Origin: Shinella curvata
Lineage (GTDB): Bacteria; Pseudomonadota; Alphaproteobacteria; Rhizobiales; Rhizobiaceae
Assembly: GCF_022899935.1 (NCBI RefSeq)
Contig: NZ_JALJCJ010000005.1
Span: 496,001-560,000, forward strand
Reading direction: 5' to 3'
Length of the DNA: 64,000 nt
A model generated the notes under the pieces. That model made no database searches. It had not been told where the DNA came from and was given only the letters and a program-made list of their open reading frames with translations. Positions 18,590 through 27,347 of this stretch are shown here, in pieces. The translations under genes and the position numbers were made by a program. Every line of letters begins with the position of its first letter. Position 1 is the first letter of the stretch.

Positions 18590-18591
18590 CC

Positions 18592-19572
18592 ATGCGCATC
18601 CTCGTCAAGGGCGCCGGCGTCGCCGGCCTGACGGTCGCCTGGCAGCTCTACCGCCACGGCTTCGACGTCACCATTCATGAACGGGCCGAAAAGGTCGGCC
18701 AGGGTGCCTCCGGTTTTGCCGGCGGCATGCTCGCTCCGTGGTGCGAGCGGGAAAGCGCGGAGGAACCTGTTCTGACGCTCGGCCGTCTCGCTGCCGACTG
18801 GTGGGAGGCGGCATTGCCCGGCCATGTGCATCGTCGCGGCACGCTGGTCGTGGCAAGCGGCCGCGATGCCGGTGAACTCGAGCGTTTCGCAACACGAACC
18901 ACCGGCTGGGAATGGCTGGACGAACAAGCTATCACAGCGTTGGAACCGGACCTTACCGGCCGCTTCCGCAAGGCCCTGTTCTTCCGGCAGGAGGCGCATC
19001 TCGATCCGGGCAAGGCGCTCTCCGCGCTGACGGCGGGGCTGGAGGAGGCGCGCATGCGCTTCCTCTTCGGGCCCGGCAGCCATGCGACCCGCTATGACAG
19101 GATCGTCGATTGCACGGGCGCCGCAAAGATCGGGCGGCTTGCCAATCTGCGCGGCGTGCGCGGTGAAATGCTGCGGCTCGAAACCAGCGACGTCACGCTT
19201 TCCCGCCCCGTCCGCCTGCTGCATCCGCGCCACCCGATCTACATCGTGCCGCGCGAGCGCAATCGCTTCATGGTCGGCGCGACGATGATCGAAAGCGACG
19301 ATGCCGGCCCCATCACCGCCCGCTCGCTGATGGAACTGCTGAACGCAGCCTACGGCCTGCACCCCGCCTTCGGCGAGGCGCGGCTGGTCGACACCGGCGC
19401 GGGCATTCGCCCCGCCTATCCCGACAATCTGCCGCGGGTGACGGAAGACGGCGAAACCCTGCATGTGAACGGGCTCTATCGCCACGGTTTCCTGCTCGCG
19501 CCGGCCATGGCCGGTGAAGTCGCGCGCCGGCTTCTTGCCGAACATGCCTCACCCGAAAGGATGGCCTCATGA
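18592..19572 (+). CDS. thiO: Glycine oxidase ThiO
   Basis: FAD-dependent amine oxidase of about 326 residues. The N-terminal dinucleotide-binding loop is VKGAGVAGLTVAWQLYRHG. A second FAD contact region near the C-terminus reads LHVNGLYRHGFLLAPAMAGE. It oxidises glycine to iminoglycine (dehydroglycine) for thiazole formation. ATG 18592 was preferred over ATG 18586, which overlaps the thiC stop, because GGGAG then has ideal spacing. It overlaps thiS by four bases. Confidence 0.92.
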   Translation: MRILVKGAGVAGLTVAWQLYRHGFDVTIHERAEKVGQGASGFAGGMLAPWCERESAEEPVLTLGRLAADWWEAALPGHVHRRGTLVVASGRDAGELERFATRTTGWEWLDEQAITALEPDLTGRFRKALFFRQEAHLDPGKALSALTAGLEEARMRFLFGPGSHATRYDRIVDCTGAAKIGRLANLRGVRGEMLRLETSDVTLSRPVRLLHPRHPIYIVPRERNRFMVGATMIESDDAGPITARSLMELLNAAYGLHPAFGEARLVDTGAGIRPAYPDNLPRVTEDGETLHVNGLYRHGFLLAPAMAGEVARRLLAEHASPERMAS

Positions 19573-19766
19573 CCTTCATCATCAATGGCGAGGAACAGGA
19601 CGTTGCCGCAACAACCCTCGCCGATCTGCTGCTCGCCCTCGACTATGAAGGCGACTGGCTGGCGACGGCGGTCAATGGCGAACTGGTGCACCGTGAGGAT
19701 CGCGCCGGCTTCTCGCTCGGCGCGCATGATCGCATCGAAATCCTTTCGCCCATGCAGGGGGGCTGA
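19569..19766 (+). CDS. thiS: Sulfur carrier protein ThiS
   Basis: Beta-grasp protein of 65 residues ending in the required Gly-Gly, which is converted to a thiocarboxylate. The sequence [20 protein letters not shown] and the [11 protein letters not shown] tail match ThiS. It delivers sulfur to ThiG. It starts inside the thiO stop codon (ATGA). Confidence 0.96.
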   Translation: MTFIINGEEQDVAATTLADLLLALDYEGDWLATAVNGELVHREDRAGFSLGAHDRIEILSPMQGG

Positions 19767-19767
19767 C

Positions 19768-20541
19768 ATGCTGAAGCTCTACGACATTGCGGTGCAGTCG
19801 CGTCTGCTGCTCGGCACCGCCCGCTATCCCTCCCCTTCCATCCTGGCGGAGGCCGTGCGGCGCTCGAAGACGGAGATCGTCACGGTCTCGCTGCGCCGTG
19901 AGACATCAGGCGGCAAATCGGGCGGTGCCTTCTTTGAACTGATCCGCGATCTCGGAGTGCGCGTGCTGCCCAACACCGCCGGCTGCCACAGCGTGAAGGA
20001 AGCGGTACTGACCGCCAAGATGGCGCGCGACGTCTTCCGCACCGACTGGATCAAGCTCGAAGTGATCGGCCATCACGATACGCTCCAACCCGACGTCTTC
20101 GGCCTCGTCGAGGCGGCCCGCATTCTTACCGATGAGGGCTTTCAGGTCTTCCCCTATACGACGGATGATCTGGTCGTGGCGGAAAGGTTGCTGGAAGCCG
20201 GTTGCCGCGTGCTGATGCCGTGGTGCGCGCCAATCGGCTCGGCGATGGGGCCCGTCAATCCGACGGCACTCCGGAGTTTTCGCGCACACTTCCCCGATGT
20301 GCCGTTGATCGTCGATGCCGGCATCGGCCGGCCCTCGCATGCCGCCGACGTCATGGAGCGTGGCTATGATGCCGTGCTGCTCAACACCGCCGTCGCCGGT
20401 GCGGGCGATCCCGCCGCGATGGCCGAAGCCTTTGCACTGGCCATCGCCGCCGGCCGGCTCGCGCACAAGGCCGTGCCGCTGGAACCGCGCGACATGGCCG
20501 TCCCCTCCACGCCCGTCATTGGAAAGGCCGTATTCTCGTGA
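19768..20541 (+). CDS. thiG: Thiazole synthase ThiG
   Basis: TIM-barrel enzyme of 257 residues that forms thiazole phosphate from deoxyxylulose 5-phosphate, dehydroglycine and ThiS thiocarboxylate. Lys96 in WIKLEVIG is the Schiff-base lysine. Other landmarks are [25 protein letters not shown] and [18 protein letters not shown]. Its ATG follows the thiS stop after one base, and thiE begins within its last codons. Confidence 0.97.
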   Translation: MLKLYDIAVQSRLLLGTARYPSPSILAEAVRRSKTEIVTVSLRRETSGGKSGGAFFELIRDLGVRVLPNTAGCHSVKEAVLTAKMARDVFRTDWIKLEVIGHHDTLQPDVFGLVEAARILTDEGFQVFPYTTDDLVVAERLLEAGCRVLMPWCAPIGSAMGPVNPTALRSFRAHFPDVPLIVDAGIGRPSHAADVMERGYDAVLLNTAVAGAGDPAAMAEAFALAIAAGRLAHKAVPLEPRDMAVPSTPVIGKAVFS

Positions 20542-21143
20542 AGCTCGATCCCTTCTACCTCATCGTCGACAGCGCCGACTGGATCGACCGCCTCGTGCCC
20601 GTCGGCGTCAAGCTCGTGCAACTGCGCATGAAAAACATGCCGGAGCACCGCCTGCGCGACGACATCCGCCGGGCCAGGGCCACCTGCGCCGCGCATGGCT
20701 GCCAGCTGATCGTCAACGACTACTGGCAGATCGCCATTGAGGAGGCGTGCGACTTCGTGCATCTCGGGCAGGAGGACCTTGCGGAGGCTGACATTGCCGC
20801 CATCCGCGCCGCCGGGCTGAAGCTTGGCCTCTCTACCCATGACGAGGCCGAGCTCGACACGGCACTTGCCGCAAAACCCGATTACATCGCGCTCGGCCCC
20901 GTCTGGCCCACCATCCTCAAAAAGATGAAATGGGCGCCGCAGGGGGTGGAAAAGCTGCGGGATTGGAAAACACGGATCGCACCGATCCCGCTCGTCGCCA
21001 TCGGCGGCCTTAACCCGGATCGCCTGCAAGCCGTCTTCGAAAACGGCGCCGACAGCGCGGCCGTGGTGACGGACATCACGCTGAATGCAGACCCGGAAAC
21101 CCGCACCTGCGAATGGATCGCCCGCACCACACGCTGGCGCTGA
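20538..21143 (+). CDS. thiE: Thiamine phosphate synthase ThiE
   Basis: Protein of 201 residues with a GTG start overlapping the thiG stop. It couples the pyrimidine and thiazole phosphates. Family landmarks are [47 protein letters not shown] and the C-terminal [13 protein letters not shown]. It diverges somewhat from E. coli ThiE but matches the rhizobial type. It ends the thi operon and meets the minus-strand amidohydrolase gene tail to tail with no gap. Confidence 0.92.
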   Translation: MKLDPFYLIVDSADWIDRLVPVGVKLVQLRMKNMPEHRLRDDIRRARATCAAHGCQLIVNDYWQIAIEEACDFVHLGQEDLAEADIAAIRAAGLKLGLSTHDEAELDTALAAKPDYIALGPVWPTILKKMKWAPQGVEKLRDWKTRIAPIPLVAIGGLNPDRLQAVFENGADSAAVVTDITLNADPETRTCEWIARTTRWR

Positions 21144-21977
21144 TCAGAGCTTCCAAAGGCGCCGGGCATTTTCGGAAAACACGCGGCGCTTCTCTTCAAG
21201 ACTCACACCGGAGAGAAGCGCTTGCGTCGCGCCGATCCAGGTGGAAAGCCCGCCACCCAGCGTGCAGACCGGCCAGTCGCTGCCCCAGACCATGCGCTCG
21301 AAACCGAAGCTTTCGGCGACATGGGCGAAATAGGGTTTCAAATCCTCCAGCGTCCAGTTTTCCGAACCATAGGCCGGGATCCCGGAGAGTTTCACGGTCA
21401 TGTTCGGCCGGCGCGCAATCTCCGTGACCGGCCCCTTCCAGACGTCGAAACCGCCGCCCTTGATGTCGGGCACGCCGCAATGGTCGAGAACGAAGGAGAC
21501 ATCGGGCGCGAGATCGGCCAGCGCGATCGCCTTGTCGATCTGGTGCGGCAGGACGCACAGATCGAAATTGAGGCCCGTGCCGGCCAGACGCTTGATATTC
21601 TCCCGGAACAGCGCGCCTTCTGACAGGTCATCCGGCATGACATGCAGAACGCGGCGGAAACCGCGCACGAATGGATTGGCCAGAACCGTCTCGAGATAGG
21701 CGGGGAAATCCGGCGATTCCGGCCGGCAGGCGGCGATCGCGCCGACAAGCAGACTACCCTCCTCGCCGGACAGCGCCTTCACCATGTCCGTCTCGCGCGC
21801 AATGTCGCTTTCGGCAACATCGACTTCCATATGCAGCGCCGCGACGATGCCAAGCCGCCGAGCTTCGCGCGCATAAAGGTCCTGTGTGAAATCCGCATCG
21901 AGCGGCGGCACGCTGGAAAGCCAGGGATAAGAGAGCCGGTCGCGGTAGATGAGATGCAGATGGGTATCGACGATCAT
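21144..21977 (-). CDS. Amidohydrolase family 2 protein (lactonase-like)
   Basis: Metal-dependent hydrolase of 277 residues in the COG3618 group, which includes L-fucono- and L-rhamnono-lactonases. The N-terminal metal site is VDTHLHLIYRD, a second histidine-containing strand is FVLDHCGVPDIKG, and the acidic metal ligand is in MVWGSDWPVCTLGGG. The start ATG 21977 has GGAGGAG upstream. It stands alone on the minus strand, convergent with thiE, so context gives no substrate. Sugar-lactone hydrolysis is a guess from the family. Confidence 0.82.
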   Translation of the reverse strand: MIVDTHLHLIYRDRLSYPWLSSVPPLDADFTQDLYAREARRLGIVAALHMEVDVAESDIARETDMVKALSGEEGSLLVGAIAACRPESPDFPAYLETVLANPFVRGFRRVLHVMPDDLSEGALFRENIKRLAGTGLNFDLCVLPHQIDKAIALADLAPDVSFVLDHCGVPDIKGGGFDVWKGPVTEIARRPNMTVKLSGIPAYGSENWTLEDLKPYFAHVAESFGFERMVWGSDWPVCTLGGGLSTWIGATQALLSGVSLEEKRRVFSENARRLWKL

Positions 21978-22104
21978 TCGGGTCTCCTCCGGAGCACGAA
22001 CACTGGCACAGAAGAATGATCCATTCAAATACGAATTACACAGATTGAACTGGCAATCGCCCAGAGCCCCGCTAGATCTCCTCATAAAACCAGAGGAGAC
22101 CATT

Positions 22105-22314
22105 ATGAAGATCACCGCACGCAACCGCCTCAAGGGCAAGATCGTCGAGGTTATTCTCGGCGCGACCACCGCCCATGTCCGCATCGACGTCGGCGGCTCG
22201 ATCGTCACCGCCGCCATCACCAATGACGCGGTGAACGAACTCGGCCTTGCCGCGGGCCAGGAAGCCTATGCGGTGATCAAGGCCTCGGATGTCATGGTGG
22301 CCGTCGATGACTGA
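22105..22314 (+). CDS. Molybdenum-pterin-binding (Mop/TOBE) protein
   Basis: Single Mop domain of 69 residues (MKITARNRLKGKIVEVILGA start; ITNDAVNELGLAAGQEAYAV in the middle). These small proteins bind molybdate and may store or buffer it in the cytoplasm. GAGGAGACC precedes the ATG. It is monocistronic and convergent with the trmO gene. Confidence 0.9.
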   Translation: MKITARNRLKGKIVEVILGATTAHVRIDVGGSIVTAAITNDAVNELGLAAGQEAYAVIKASDVMVAVDD

Positions 22315-22323
22315 GGGATCAAC

Positions 22324-22854
22324 CTAGTCGACCTTCTTGCACATATGCACTTCGCCGGTCTCGTCGTCGCCCTTCTGGCGCGGCGCGATCGGCTTGAACA
22401 GCGTACGATCCGGCTTGAGATCGATCAGCGGCGTGCCGTCGAGGCAATCGAGGCCGCGCACGAAAAGCCTGTTGCCCTCAATCTTCTCCAGAAGCACGAT
22501 CGAGGTGCCGATCGGATTGGGCCGCACAGGCGAGCGCAGCGAAAACGTGCCGTGCACCTCGCCATTCGAGGCCGGGCTTTGCAGCACGAGGTCGCGGCGC
22601 GACTGGTGCAGCCAGTAAAGCACCTCCAATCGTTCATAGCGTTCGACACCCGTCAGCGCCGGCACCCAGGGTTCGAAAATCTCGATCGTGCAGACCGGCC
22701 CGTCGGGGCGCCCCTGCCGCGGCGTTTCCATGCGCGAGGTCCAGGGCGTCGAAATCCGGCCGATGAAGACGATCTCCGCATCCATTGCGTCCGGCGCTGC
22801 AATAGCCACCTCGTTTTCGCGGATTTCGTTCAGCCGAACCACGGGCATCTCCAT
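22324..22854 (-). CDS. trmO: tRNA (N6-threonylcarbamoyl-A37) methyltransferase TrmO (TsaA domain)
   Basis: Protein of 176 residues with the TsaA/TrmO beta-barrel. The key pattern EIVFIGRISTPW, then SRMETPRQGRPDGPVCTIEI and SPVRPNPIGTSIVLLEKIEG, is clear. It uses S-adenosylmethionine to methylate t6A37 in tRNA-Thr, and this compact form equals the N-terminal part of E. coli TrmO. The start was set at ATG 22854; the longer reading frame runs through the PadR operator and is not credible. It shares an upstream region with the divergent PadR regulator. Confidence 0.85.
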   Translation of the reverse strand: MEMPVVRLNEIRENEVAIAAPDAMDAEIVFIGRISTPWTSRMETPRQGRPDGPVCTIEIFEPWVPALTGVERYERLEVLYWLHQSRRDLVLQSPASNGEVHGTFSLRSPVRPNPIGTSIVLLEKIEGNRLFVRGLDCLDGTPLIDLKPDRTLFKPIAPRQKGDDETGEVHMCKKVD

Positions 22855-22904
22855 CGCTATATTTTTCCGAATACGACGATAGCGACCCGCAAAATCTTTT
22901 GAAA

Positions 22905-22953
22905 GATATAAATCTCGATATATCTTGATTTTCGATATATCGAGATTTATATC
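22905..22953. promoter_or_regulatory. Perfect 20-bp inverted repeat, likely PadR operator
   Basis: GATATAAATCTCGATATATC (22905-22924) is exactly mirrored by GATATATCGAGATTTATATC (22934-22953) across nine bases. The second arm ends seven bases before the PadR start. ATAT-rich inverted repeats next to the own gene are typical PadR operators. The divergent trmO gene may be affected as well. Confidence 0.82.
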
Positions 22954-22959
22954 GGAACC

Positions 22960-23532
22960 ATGAGACACAGAATGGGATGCGGCCCTCACCGCCATTTTTC
23001 ACCGCCCGACGACCGTTCGGGTCCCCTCCATCGCGGCCGGCATCATGGGCCCGGCCGGGGCGGCCGTCATGGCGGGCGCCTCTTCGATTACGGCGAACTG
23101 CGCCTCCTGCTGCTCGCCATCATCTCGGATGCGCCGAGCCACGGTTATGAGCTGATCAAGACCGTCGAGGATCGTTTCGGCGGCAGTTACAGCCCGAGCC
23201 CCGGCGTCATCTACCCGACGCTTTCGTGGCTCGACGACATGGGCTATGCGGCCATCGAGCCGGCCGAAGGCGGGCGCAAGCGCTACAGCATCACGCCGGA
23301 GGGCAAGGCCTTCCTGGCCGCCAACCGCGCCGCCATCGACGAACTGATGGCGCGGGCCGGCGGCGGAGGCCCCGGCGGCCGTGAGGGCGTGCCCGCCCCC
23401 GTGGTTCGCGCCATGGAAAACCTGAAACTCGCCTTGCGGCTGCGGTTGCGACGCGGCGATCTCGATGCGACCTCCGCCGAAGCCATCACCGCCGCTCTCG
23501 ACCTTGCCGCCCAGACCGTGGAGAAAAGCTGA
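22960..23532 (+). CDS. PadR-family regulator, YqjI-like
   Basis: Protein of 190 residues. The first ~40 residues hold seven histidines and one cysteine (MRHRMGCGPHRH onward), as in E. coli YqjI, which uses such an extension to sense nickel/iron. The PadR winged helix follows (GELRLLLLAIISDAPSHGYE and SPSPGVIYPTLSWLDDMGYA). A C-terminal helical dimerisation segment ends the protein. E. coli YqjI represses itself and the ferric reductase YqjH. Here the next gene encodes a DUF2218 protein, which is often found near siderophore-interacting genes. Metal-responsive control is inferred. Confidence 0.85.
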   Translation: MRHRMGCGPHRHFSPPDDRSGPLHRGRHHGPGRGGRHGGRLFDYGELRLLLLAIISDAPSHGYELIKTVEDRFGGSYSPSPGVIYPTLSWLDDMGYAAIEPAEGGRKRYSITPEGKAFLAANRAAIDELMARAGGGGPGGREGVPAPVVRAMENLKLALRLRLRRGDLDATSAEAITAALDLAAQTVEKS

Positions 23533-23816
23533 TGACCACAAGCACGACGACCATCCCGACCGAACATGCCAGCAAATACCTGCAGCAACTCTGCAAGCAC
23601 TTTGCCCACAAGCTCGCCGTCACCTTCGATGAACATGCTGGCTCGATTACCTTCTCCATCGGCGAATGCCGGCTGAAGACGGAAGACGGCGCGCTGCGCA
23701 TCGACCTCACGGCACCCAATGCCGAGGATATGGAACAGCTGAAGGACGTGGTGATCCGCCATCTCGTGCGCTTCGCATTCCGCGAGGAGCTGTCGCCGAC
23801 CTGGCAGAATGCCTGA
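23532..23816 (+). CDS. DUF2218 protein
   Basis: Protein of 94 residues matching DUF2218 (KYLQQLCKHFAHKLAVTFDE start; DMEQLKDVVIRHLVRFAFRE at the end). The family is commonly linked to siderophore-interacting or YqjH-type ferric reductases and may act with them in iron release. Its ATG overlaps the last base of the PadR gene, so it is co-transcribed with it. Biochemical function is not known. Confidence 0.85.
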   Translation: MTTSTTTIPTEHASKYLQQLCKHFAHKLAVTFDEHAGSITFSIGECRLKTEDGALRIDLTAPNAEDMEQLKDVVIRHLVRFAFREELSPTWQNA

Positions 23817-24698
23817 TCAGCCGGCGCCGGCGGCTTCCGAGTTCTGCCGGCGCCAATCCGTAGGCGAGGCCCCCGTGCGCTTGCGGAAGAAACGCGAAAA
23901 ATAGGCCGGGTCCTCGAAGCCGATCTCCCGGCCGATATCCTCCATGGGGCGGATGGTGAAGCGCAGCAGGCGCTTGGCCTCCAAGAGGCGCCGCTCCAGC
24001 ACCATATCCTTCACCGTCTGGCCGAACACCGTGCGCGCCGCCTTGTCGAGCAGATGCGGCGTCGTCGCCAGGGTCTCGACATAGCGTCCGACCGCCCAGT
24101 CCTCGCGATAGTGCCTGTCGATCGCCCGGCGCAGCTCCAGCCCGAGCGCCACCACGGGCGCCGCCGCCTCGAAGCCGACCGTGCCGCCAAGCCGCGCCAT
24201 CAGCGACAGCACGACACCGATCAGCCCCGCCATGACCCGCTCGCTCGCCGCCGCGCCGCCGCGATATTCGTCCATCACCATATAAAGCAGCGCGCCGATA
24301 CGCGAAAATCCCGGCGCATCGGCCTCGCCGGAGAGCAGCACGGGTTCAGTCAGCGACAGGTCCACCTGCGAAGCCATGGCACGCAGGAGATCGTCGGAGA
24401 TCGACACGACGATGGCATCGGATTGTTCGTCCACCTCGAAACCATGCACCACATTGCTCGGCACGAAGCTGATTGCCGGAGCGGAAAAATTCCAAGTCCT
24501 ATCTTCGATCTGGTAGCGCCCCGCCCCTTTAAACCAATAGGTGAGCTGCCCCATCAGCGGATGTTTGTGCGGCGCGACCCGCCCGAAATGCAAACTCTTG
24601 CGCTCCATCACGGTTTCGACATGCAGGAAGCCGACATCGAGCGCGCGGCTCGGCTCACCGTAGACGAAAAAGGCAGGGACATCGCGACTGGTGGTCAT
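23817..24698 (-). CDS. hpaA: AraC-family activator HpaA (4-hydroxyphenylacetate catabolism)
   Basis: Regulator of 293 residues. The N-terminal cupin sensor reads HFGRVAPHKHPLMGQLTYWF and SFVPSNVVHGFEVDEQSDAI. The C-terminal AraC helix-turn-helix pair ends in IGREIGFEDPAYFSRFFRKR. It is divergent from hpaB, with 95 bases between starts. In E. coli W HpaA binds 4-hydroxyphenylacetate and activates hpaBC; the same role is inferred here from position and similarity. The start was set at ATG 24698; the upstream frame crosses the promoter region. Confidence 0.85.
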   Translation of the reverse strand: MTTSRDVPAFFVYGEPSRALDVGFLHVETVMERKSLHFGRVAPHKHPLMGQLTYWFKGAGRYQIEDRTWNFSAPAISFVPSNVVHGFEVDEQSDAIVVSISDDLLRAMASQVDLSLTEPVLLSGEADAPGFSRIGALLYMVMDEYRGGAAASERVMAGLIGVVLSLMARLGGTVGFEAAAPVVALGLELRRAIDRHYREDWAVGRYVETLATTPHLLDKAARTVFGQTVKDMVLERRLLEAKRLLRFTIRPMEDIGREIGFEDPAYFSRFFRKRTGASPTDWRRQNSEAAGAG

Positions 24699-24793
24699 GC
24701 CGGAAAAAGTACCAGCGAATTGCCCGCTTTGTCCATGGCGCATCCGCTATCCCCGACCTAGCATTTGTCAGGATTTTTGAGGAGGACCACCCT
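24699..24793. promoter_or_regulatory. hpaA-hpaB divergent promoter region
   Basis: A 95-base gap between divergent start codons. It has no obvious palindrome and no copy of the TTAACATGTTAA-type site seen upstream of hpaF. The hpaB ribosome-binding site GAGGAGGA is at its right end. HpaA is expected to bind here. Confidence 0.5.
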
Positions 24794-26353
24794 ATGCGCG
24801 CGGAAGATCATCGCAGCGAAAAGACCCGGCCGTTCAACGGCGCCGAATATCTTACAAGCCTTCGAGACGGACGCGAGGTCTATATCAACGGCGAACGCAT
24901 CGCCGACGTCACCACCCACCCGGCGATGCGCAATTCCGCCCGCTCCATCGCCCGCATGTATGATGCGCTGCACGATCCCAAGCGTCAGGAACGGCTGACC
25001 TTACCGACCGATACCGGCTCCGGCGGCTACACGCACAAATATTTCCGCGTCGCCCATTCCTCGGCCGATCTCGTCGCCCAGCAGGGCGCCATCGCCGATT
25101 GGGCGCGTATGTCCTATGGCTGGATGGGCCGCACGGCGGATTACAAGGCCGCGCTGATGAACACGCTCGGCGCCAATGCGGACTGGTACGGCCCCTTCAA
25201 GGACAACGCCCTTTCCTGGCATAAGCGCGCGCAGGAAAGCGTGCTCTTCATGAACCACGCCATCGTCAACCCGCCGATCGACCGCCACAAGCCGGCCGAT
25301 GCCGTGAAGGACGTCTTCGTGCACATCACGAAGGAGACGGATGCCGGCATCTATGTCTCCGGCGCCAAGGTCGTCGCCACCTCCTCGGCACTGACGCATT
25401 ACAACTTCCTCGCCCAGAGCTCGGCGACCGTCACCGAGGACCCGTCGCTCTCCGTCATGTTCATCCTGCCGATGAATGCGCCGGGCGTGAAGATGTTCTG
25501 CCGCGTCTCCTACGAACAGACGGCCAACACGGCGGCCCATCCTTTCGATTATCCGCTGTCCTCGCGCTTCGACGAGAATGACGCGATCCTCGTGCTCGAC
25601 AATGTCTTCGTGCCTTGGGAAGACGTGCTGGTGTTGCGCGATGCGGCCAAAATCCTGTCCTTCCACCCGGCGTCGGGCTTCATGCACGGCTATTGCTTCC
25701 AGGGCTGCACGCGCCTGGCGGTGAAGATGGACTTTTTGGCCGGCCTGCTTGCCAAGGCGCTGCGCGCCACTGGCGGCGATGCCTTCCGCGGCAACCAGGC
25801 CATGCTCGGCGAGGTCATCGCCATCCGCCACCAGTTCTGGGCCTTCTCCAACGCCATGGCCTATAACCCGATCCCGTGGGCGAACGGCGCGGTGCTGCCG
25901 AACCTCGAAGCCGCGCTCTGCTACCGCACCTTCATGTCGGAGGCCTATCCGAAGGTCATCGACATCGTGCGCCGTACCGTCGCCTCGGGCCTGATCTACC
26001 TGCCCTCCTCGGCCAAGGATTTCGCCAATCCGGAGATCGACCGTTATCTCGCGCAATATGTCCGCGGTTCCGACAATATGGGCCATATCGAGCGCATCAA
26101 GATCATGAAGCTGCTCTGGGATGCGACCGGCACGGAATTCGGCGGCCGCCATGCGCTCTACGAGCTGAACTATGCCGGCGCGCCGGAAGAAGTTCGCCTG
26201 CAGGTGCTGAAGGGCGCCGAACGCGGCGGGCGTCTCCGGGAGATGGAAGCCCTCGTCGACCAGTGCATGGCCGATTACGACGAAAGCGGCTGGACGGGCG
26301 ACACCTGGCTGCCGCCGCTCGGCGACGACGTCCTGCCCAACGCTGCCGAATGA
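24794..26353 (+). CDS. hpaB: 4-hydroxyphenylacetate 3-monooxygenase, oxygenase component
   Basis: FADH2-dependent monooxygenase of 519 residues that hydroxylates 4-hydroxyphenylacetate to 3,4-dihydroxyphenylacetate. Landmarks are RPFNGAEYLTSLRDGREVYI near the N-terminus, YGWMGRTADYKAALM, PPIDRHKP, and FVPWEDVLVLRD. Length matches HpaB. Reduced flavin is supplied by HpaC, encoded ten bases downstream. The first gene of the plus-strand catabolic cluster. Confidence 0.96.
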   Translation: MRAEDHRSEKTRPFNGAEYLTSLRDGREVYINGERIADVTTHPAMRNSARSIARMYDALHDPKRQERLTLPTDTGSGGYTHKYFRVAHSSADLVAQQGAIADWARMSYGWMGRTADYKAALMNTLGANADWYGPFKDNALSWHKRAQESVLFMNHAIVNPPIDRHKPADAVKDVFVHITKETDAGIYVSGAKVVATSSALTHYNFLAQSSATVTEDPSLSVMFILPMNAPGVKMFCRVSYEQTANTAAHPFDYPLSSRFDENDAILVLDNVFVPWEDVLVLRDAAKILSFHPASGFMHGYCFQGCTRLAVKMDFLAGLLAKALRATGGDAFRGNQAMLGEVIAIRHQFWAFSNAMAYNPIPWANGAVLPNLEAALCYRTFMSEAYPKVIDIVRRTVASGLIYLPSSAKDFANPEIDRYLAQYVRGSDNMGHIERIKIMKLLWDATGTEFGGRHALYELNYAGAPEEVRLQVLKGAERGGRLREMEALVDQCMADYDESGWTGDTWLPPLGDDVLPNAAE

Positions 26354-26363
26354 GGACCATGCC

Positions 26364-26876
26364 ATGGACATCGGCGTTTCCAAGACCGAATTCCGCAATG
26401 CGATGGCCCGCGTCTGCGCGCCCGTCAATGTGATCACCACCAACGGAGCCGCCGGTCGCGGCGGCTTCACTGCAACCGCCATGTGCTCCGTGACCGACGA
26501 GCCGCCGACGCTGCTCGTCTGCATGAACAGCCGCTCGGCTCAGACGGGCCTGTTCATCGAGAACCGCCGTTTCTGCGTCAATGTGCTGACCCAGGAACAT
26601 AAGACATTGGCCGCCTCCTTCGCCGGTCAACAAGCCGACATGGAGGCGCGGTATGCCGATGCAAACTGGACCGATTTGCCTTCCGGCAACCAGGCGCTGA
26701 CCGATGCCATCGTTTCCTTCGATTGCCGGCTGACTGAGGCGCGCCTTGTCGGCACGCACAACATCCTGATCGGCGAGGTCGTGGACATCCGTAGCAGGCG
26801 CGACGGGCACGCGCTGATCTACTTTGATCGCAACTATGTGCATGTTCCCACACAGGCCGGCAGCTTCGGCGGTTGA
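26364..26876 (+). CDS. hpaC: 4-hydroxyphenylacetate 3-monooxygenase, flavin reductase component
   Basis: Flavin reductase of 170 residues with the split-barrel FMN-binding fold. Motifs include GRGGFTATAMCSVTDEPPTL, RRFCVNVLTQEH and LIGEVVDIRSRRDGHALIYF. It reduces flavin with NAD(P)H and passes it to HpaB. It follows hpaB at ten bases; a 73-base gap with a palindrome separates it from hpaF, so hpaBC and the ring-cleavage genes are probably separate units. Confidence 0.94.
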   Translation: MDIGVSKTEFRNAMARVCAPVNVITTNGAAGRGGFTATAMCSVTDEPPTLLVCMNSRSAQTGLFIENRRFCVNVLTQEHKTLAASFAGQQADMEARYADANWTDLPSGNQALTDAIVSFDCRLTEARLVGTHNILIGEVVDIRSRRDGHALIYFDRNYVHVPTQAGSFGG

Positions 26877-26891
26877 CGGCGATATAACCGC

Positions 26892-26925
26892 TTGACAAGC
26901 GCCCCTCTATTTAACATGTTAAATA
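26892..26925 (+). promoter_or_regulatory. Promoter/operator of the ring-cleavage operon
   Basis: TTGACA (26892-26897) resembles a -35 box. The perfect 18-bp palindrome TATTTAACATGTTAAATA (26908-26925) lies over the expected -10 region. A repressor bound there would block the promoter. It is 24 bases before the hpaF ATG, and its core resembles sites at 45818, 52247 and 55514. Confidence 0.75.
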
Positions 26926-26949
26926 AAAGATCGCGTGTCGGGAGGAACA

Positions 26950-27336
26950 ATGCCGCATCTCACCGTCGAATATTCGGCCAATCTCGAAGGCCGCACCGAC
27001 CTTGACGCGCTCTGTGCGGCACTTCTCGAAACGGTGCTGGAAACCGGCCTCTTCGAGATCGGCGCCGTGCGCGTGCGCGCCCTCAAGGCCGAGCACTATG
27101 CCATCGCCGACCGGCTGGCGGAAAACGCCTTCATCGATCTCAATTTCCGCATCGGCAAGGGCCGCAGCGCGGATGAGAAGAAACGCACCGGCGAGGCGCT
27201 GTTTGCCACGGCGGGCAAGCTGCTCGCTCCCCTTTTCGAGACGCCACATTTCGCGCTCTCGCTCGAAATCCGCGAGATCGACGCGGAGCTGAGCTGGAAG
27301 AAGAACGCTATTCATCCGCGCCTGCGCGGCAAATAA
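26950..27336 (+). CDS. hpaF: 5-carboxymethyl-2-hydroxymuconate delta-isomerase
   Basis: Protein of 128 residues in the CHMI (4-oxalocrotonate tautomerase-like) family. It begins MPHLTVEYSANLEG, giving the N-terminal proline that acts as catalytic base once Met is removed. Length equals E. coli HpaF. It isomerises 5-carboxymethyl-2-hydroxymuconate in homoprotocatechuate degradation. It is the first gene of the operon that follows the 26908 palindrome. Confidence 0.93.
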   Translation: MPHLTVEYSANLEGRTDLDALCAALLETVLETGLFEIGAVRVRALKAEHYAIADRLAENAFIDLNFRIGKGRSADEKKRTGEALFATAGKLLAPLFETPHFALSLEIREIDAELSWKKNAIHPRLRGK

Positions 27337-27347
27337 CAGGGACGATC

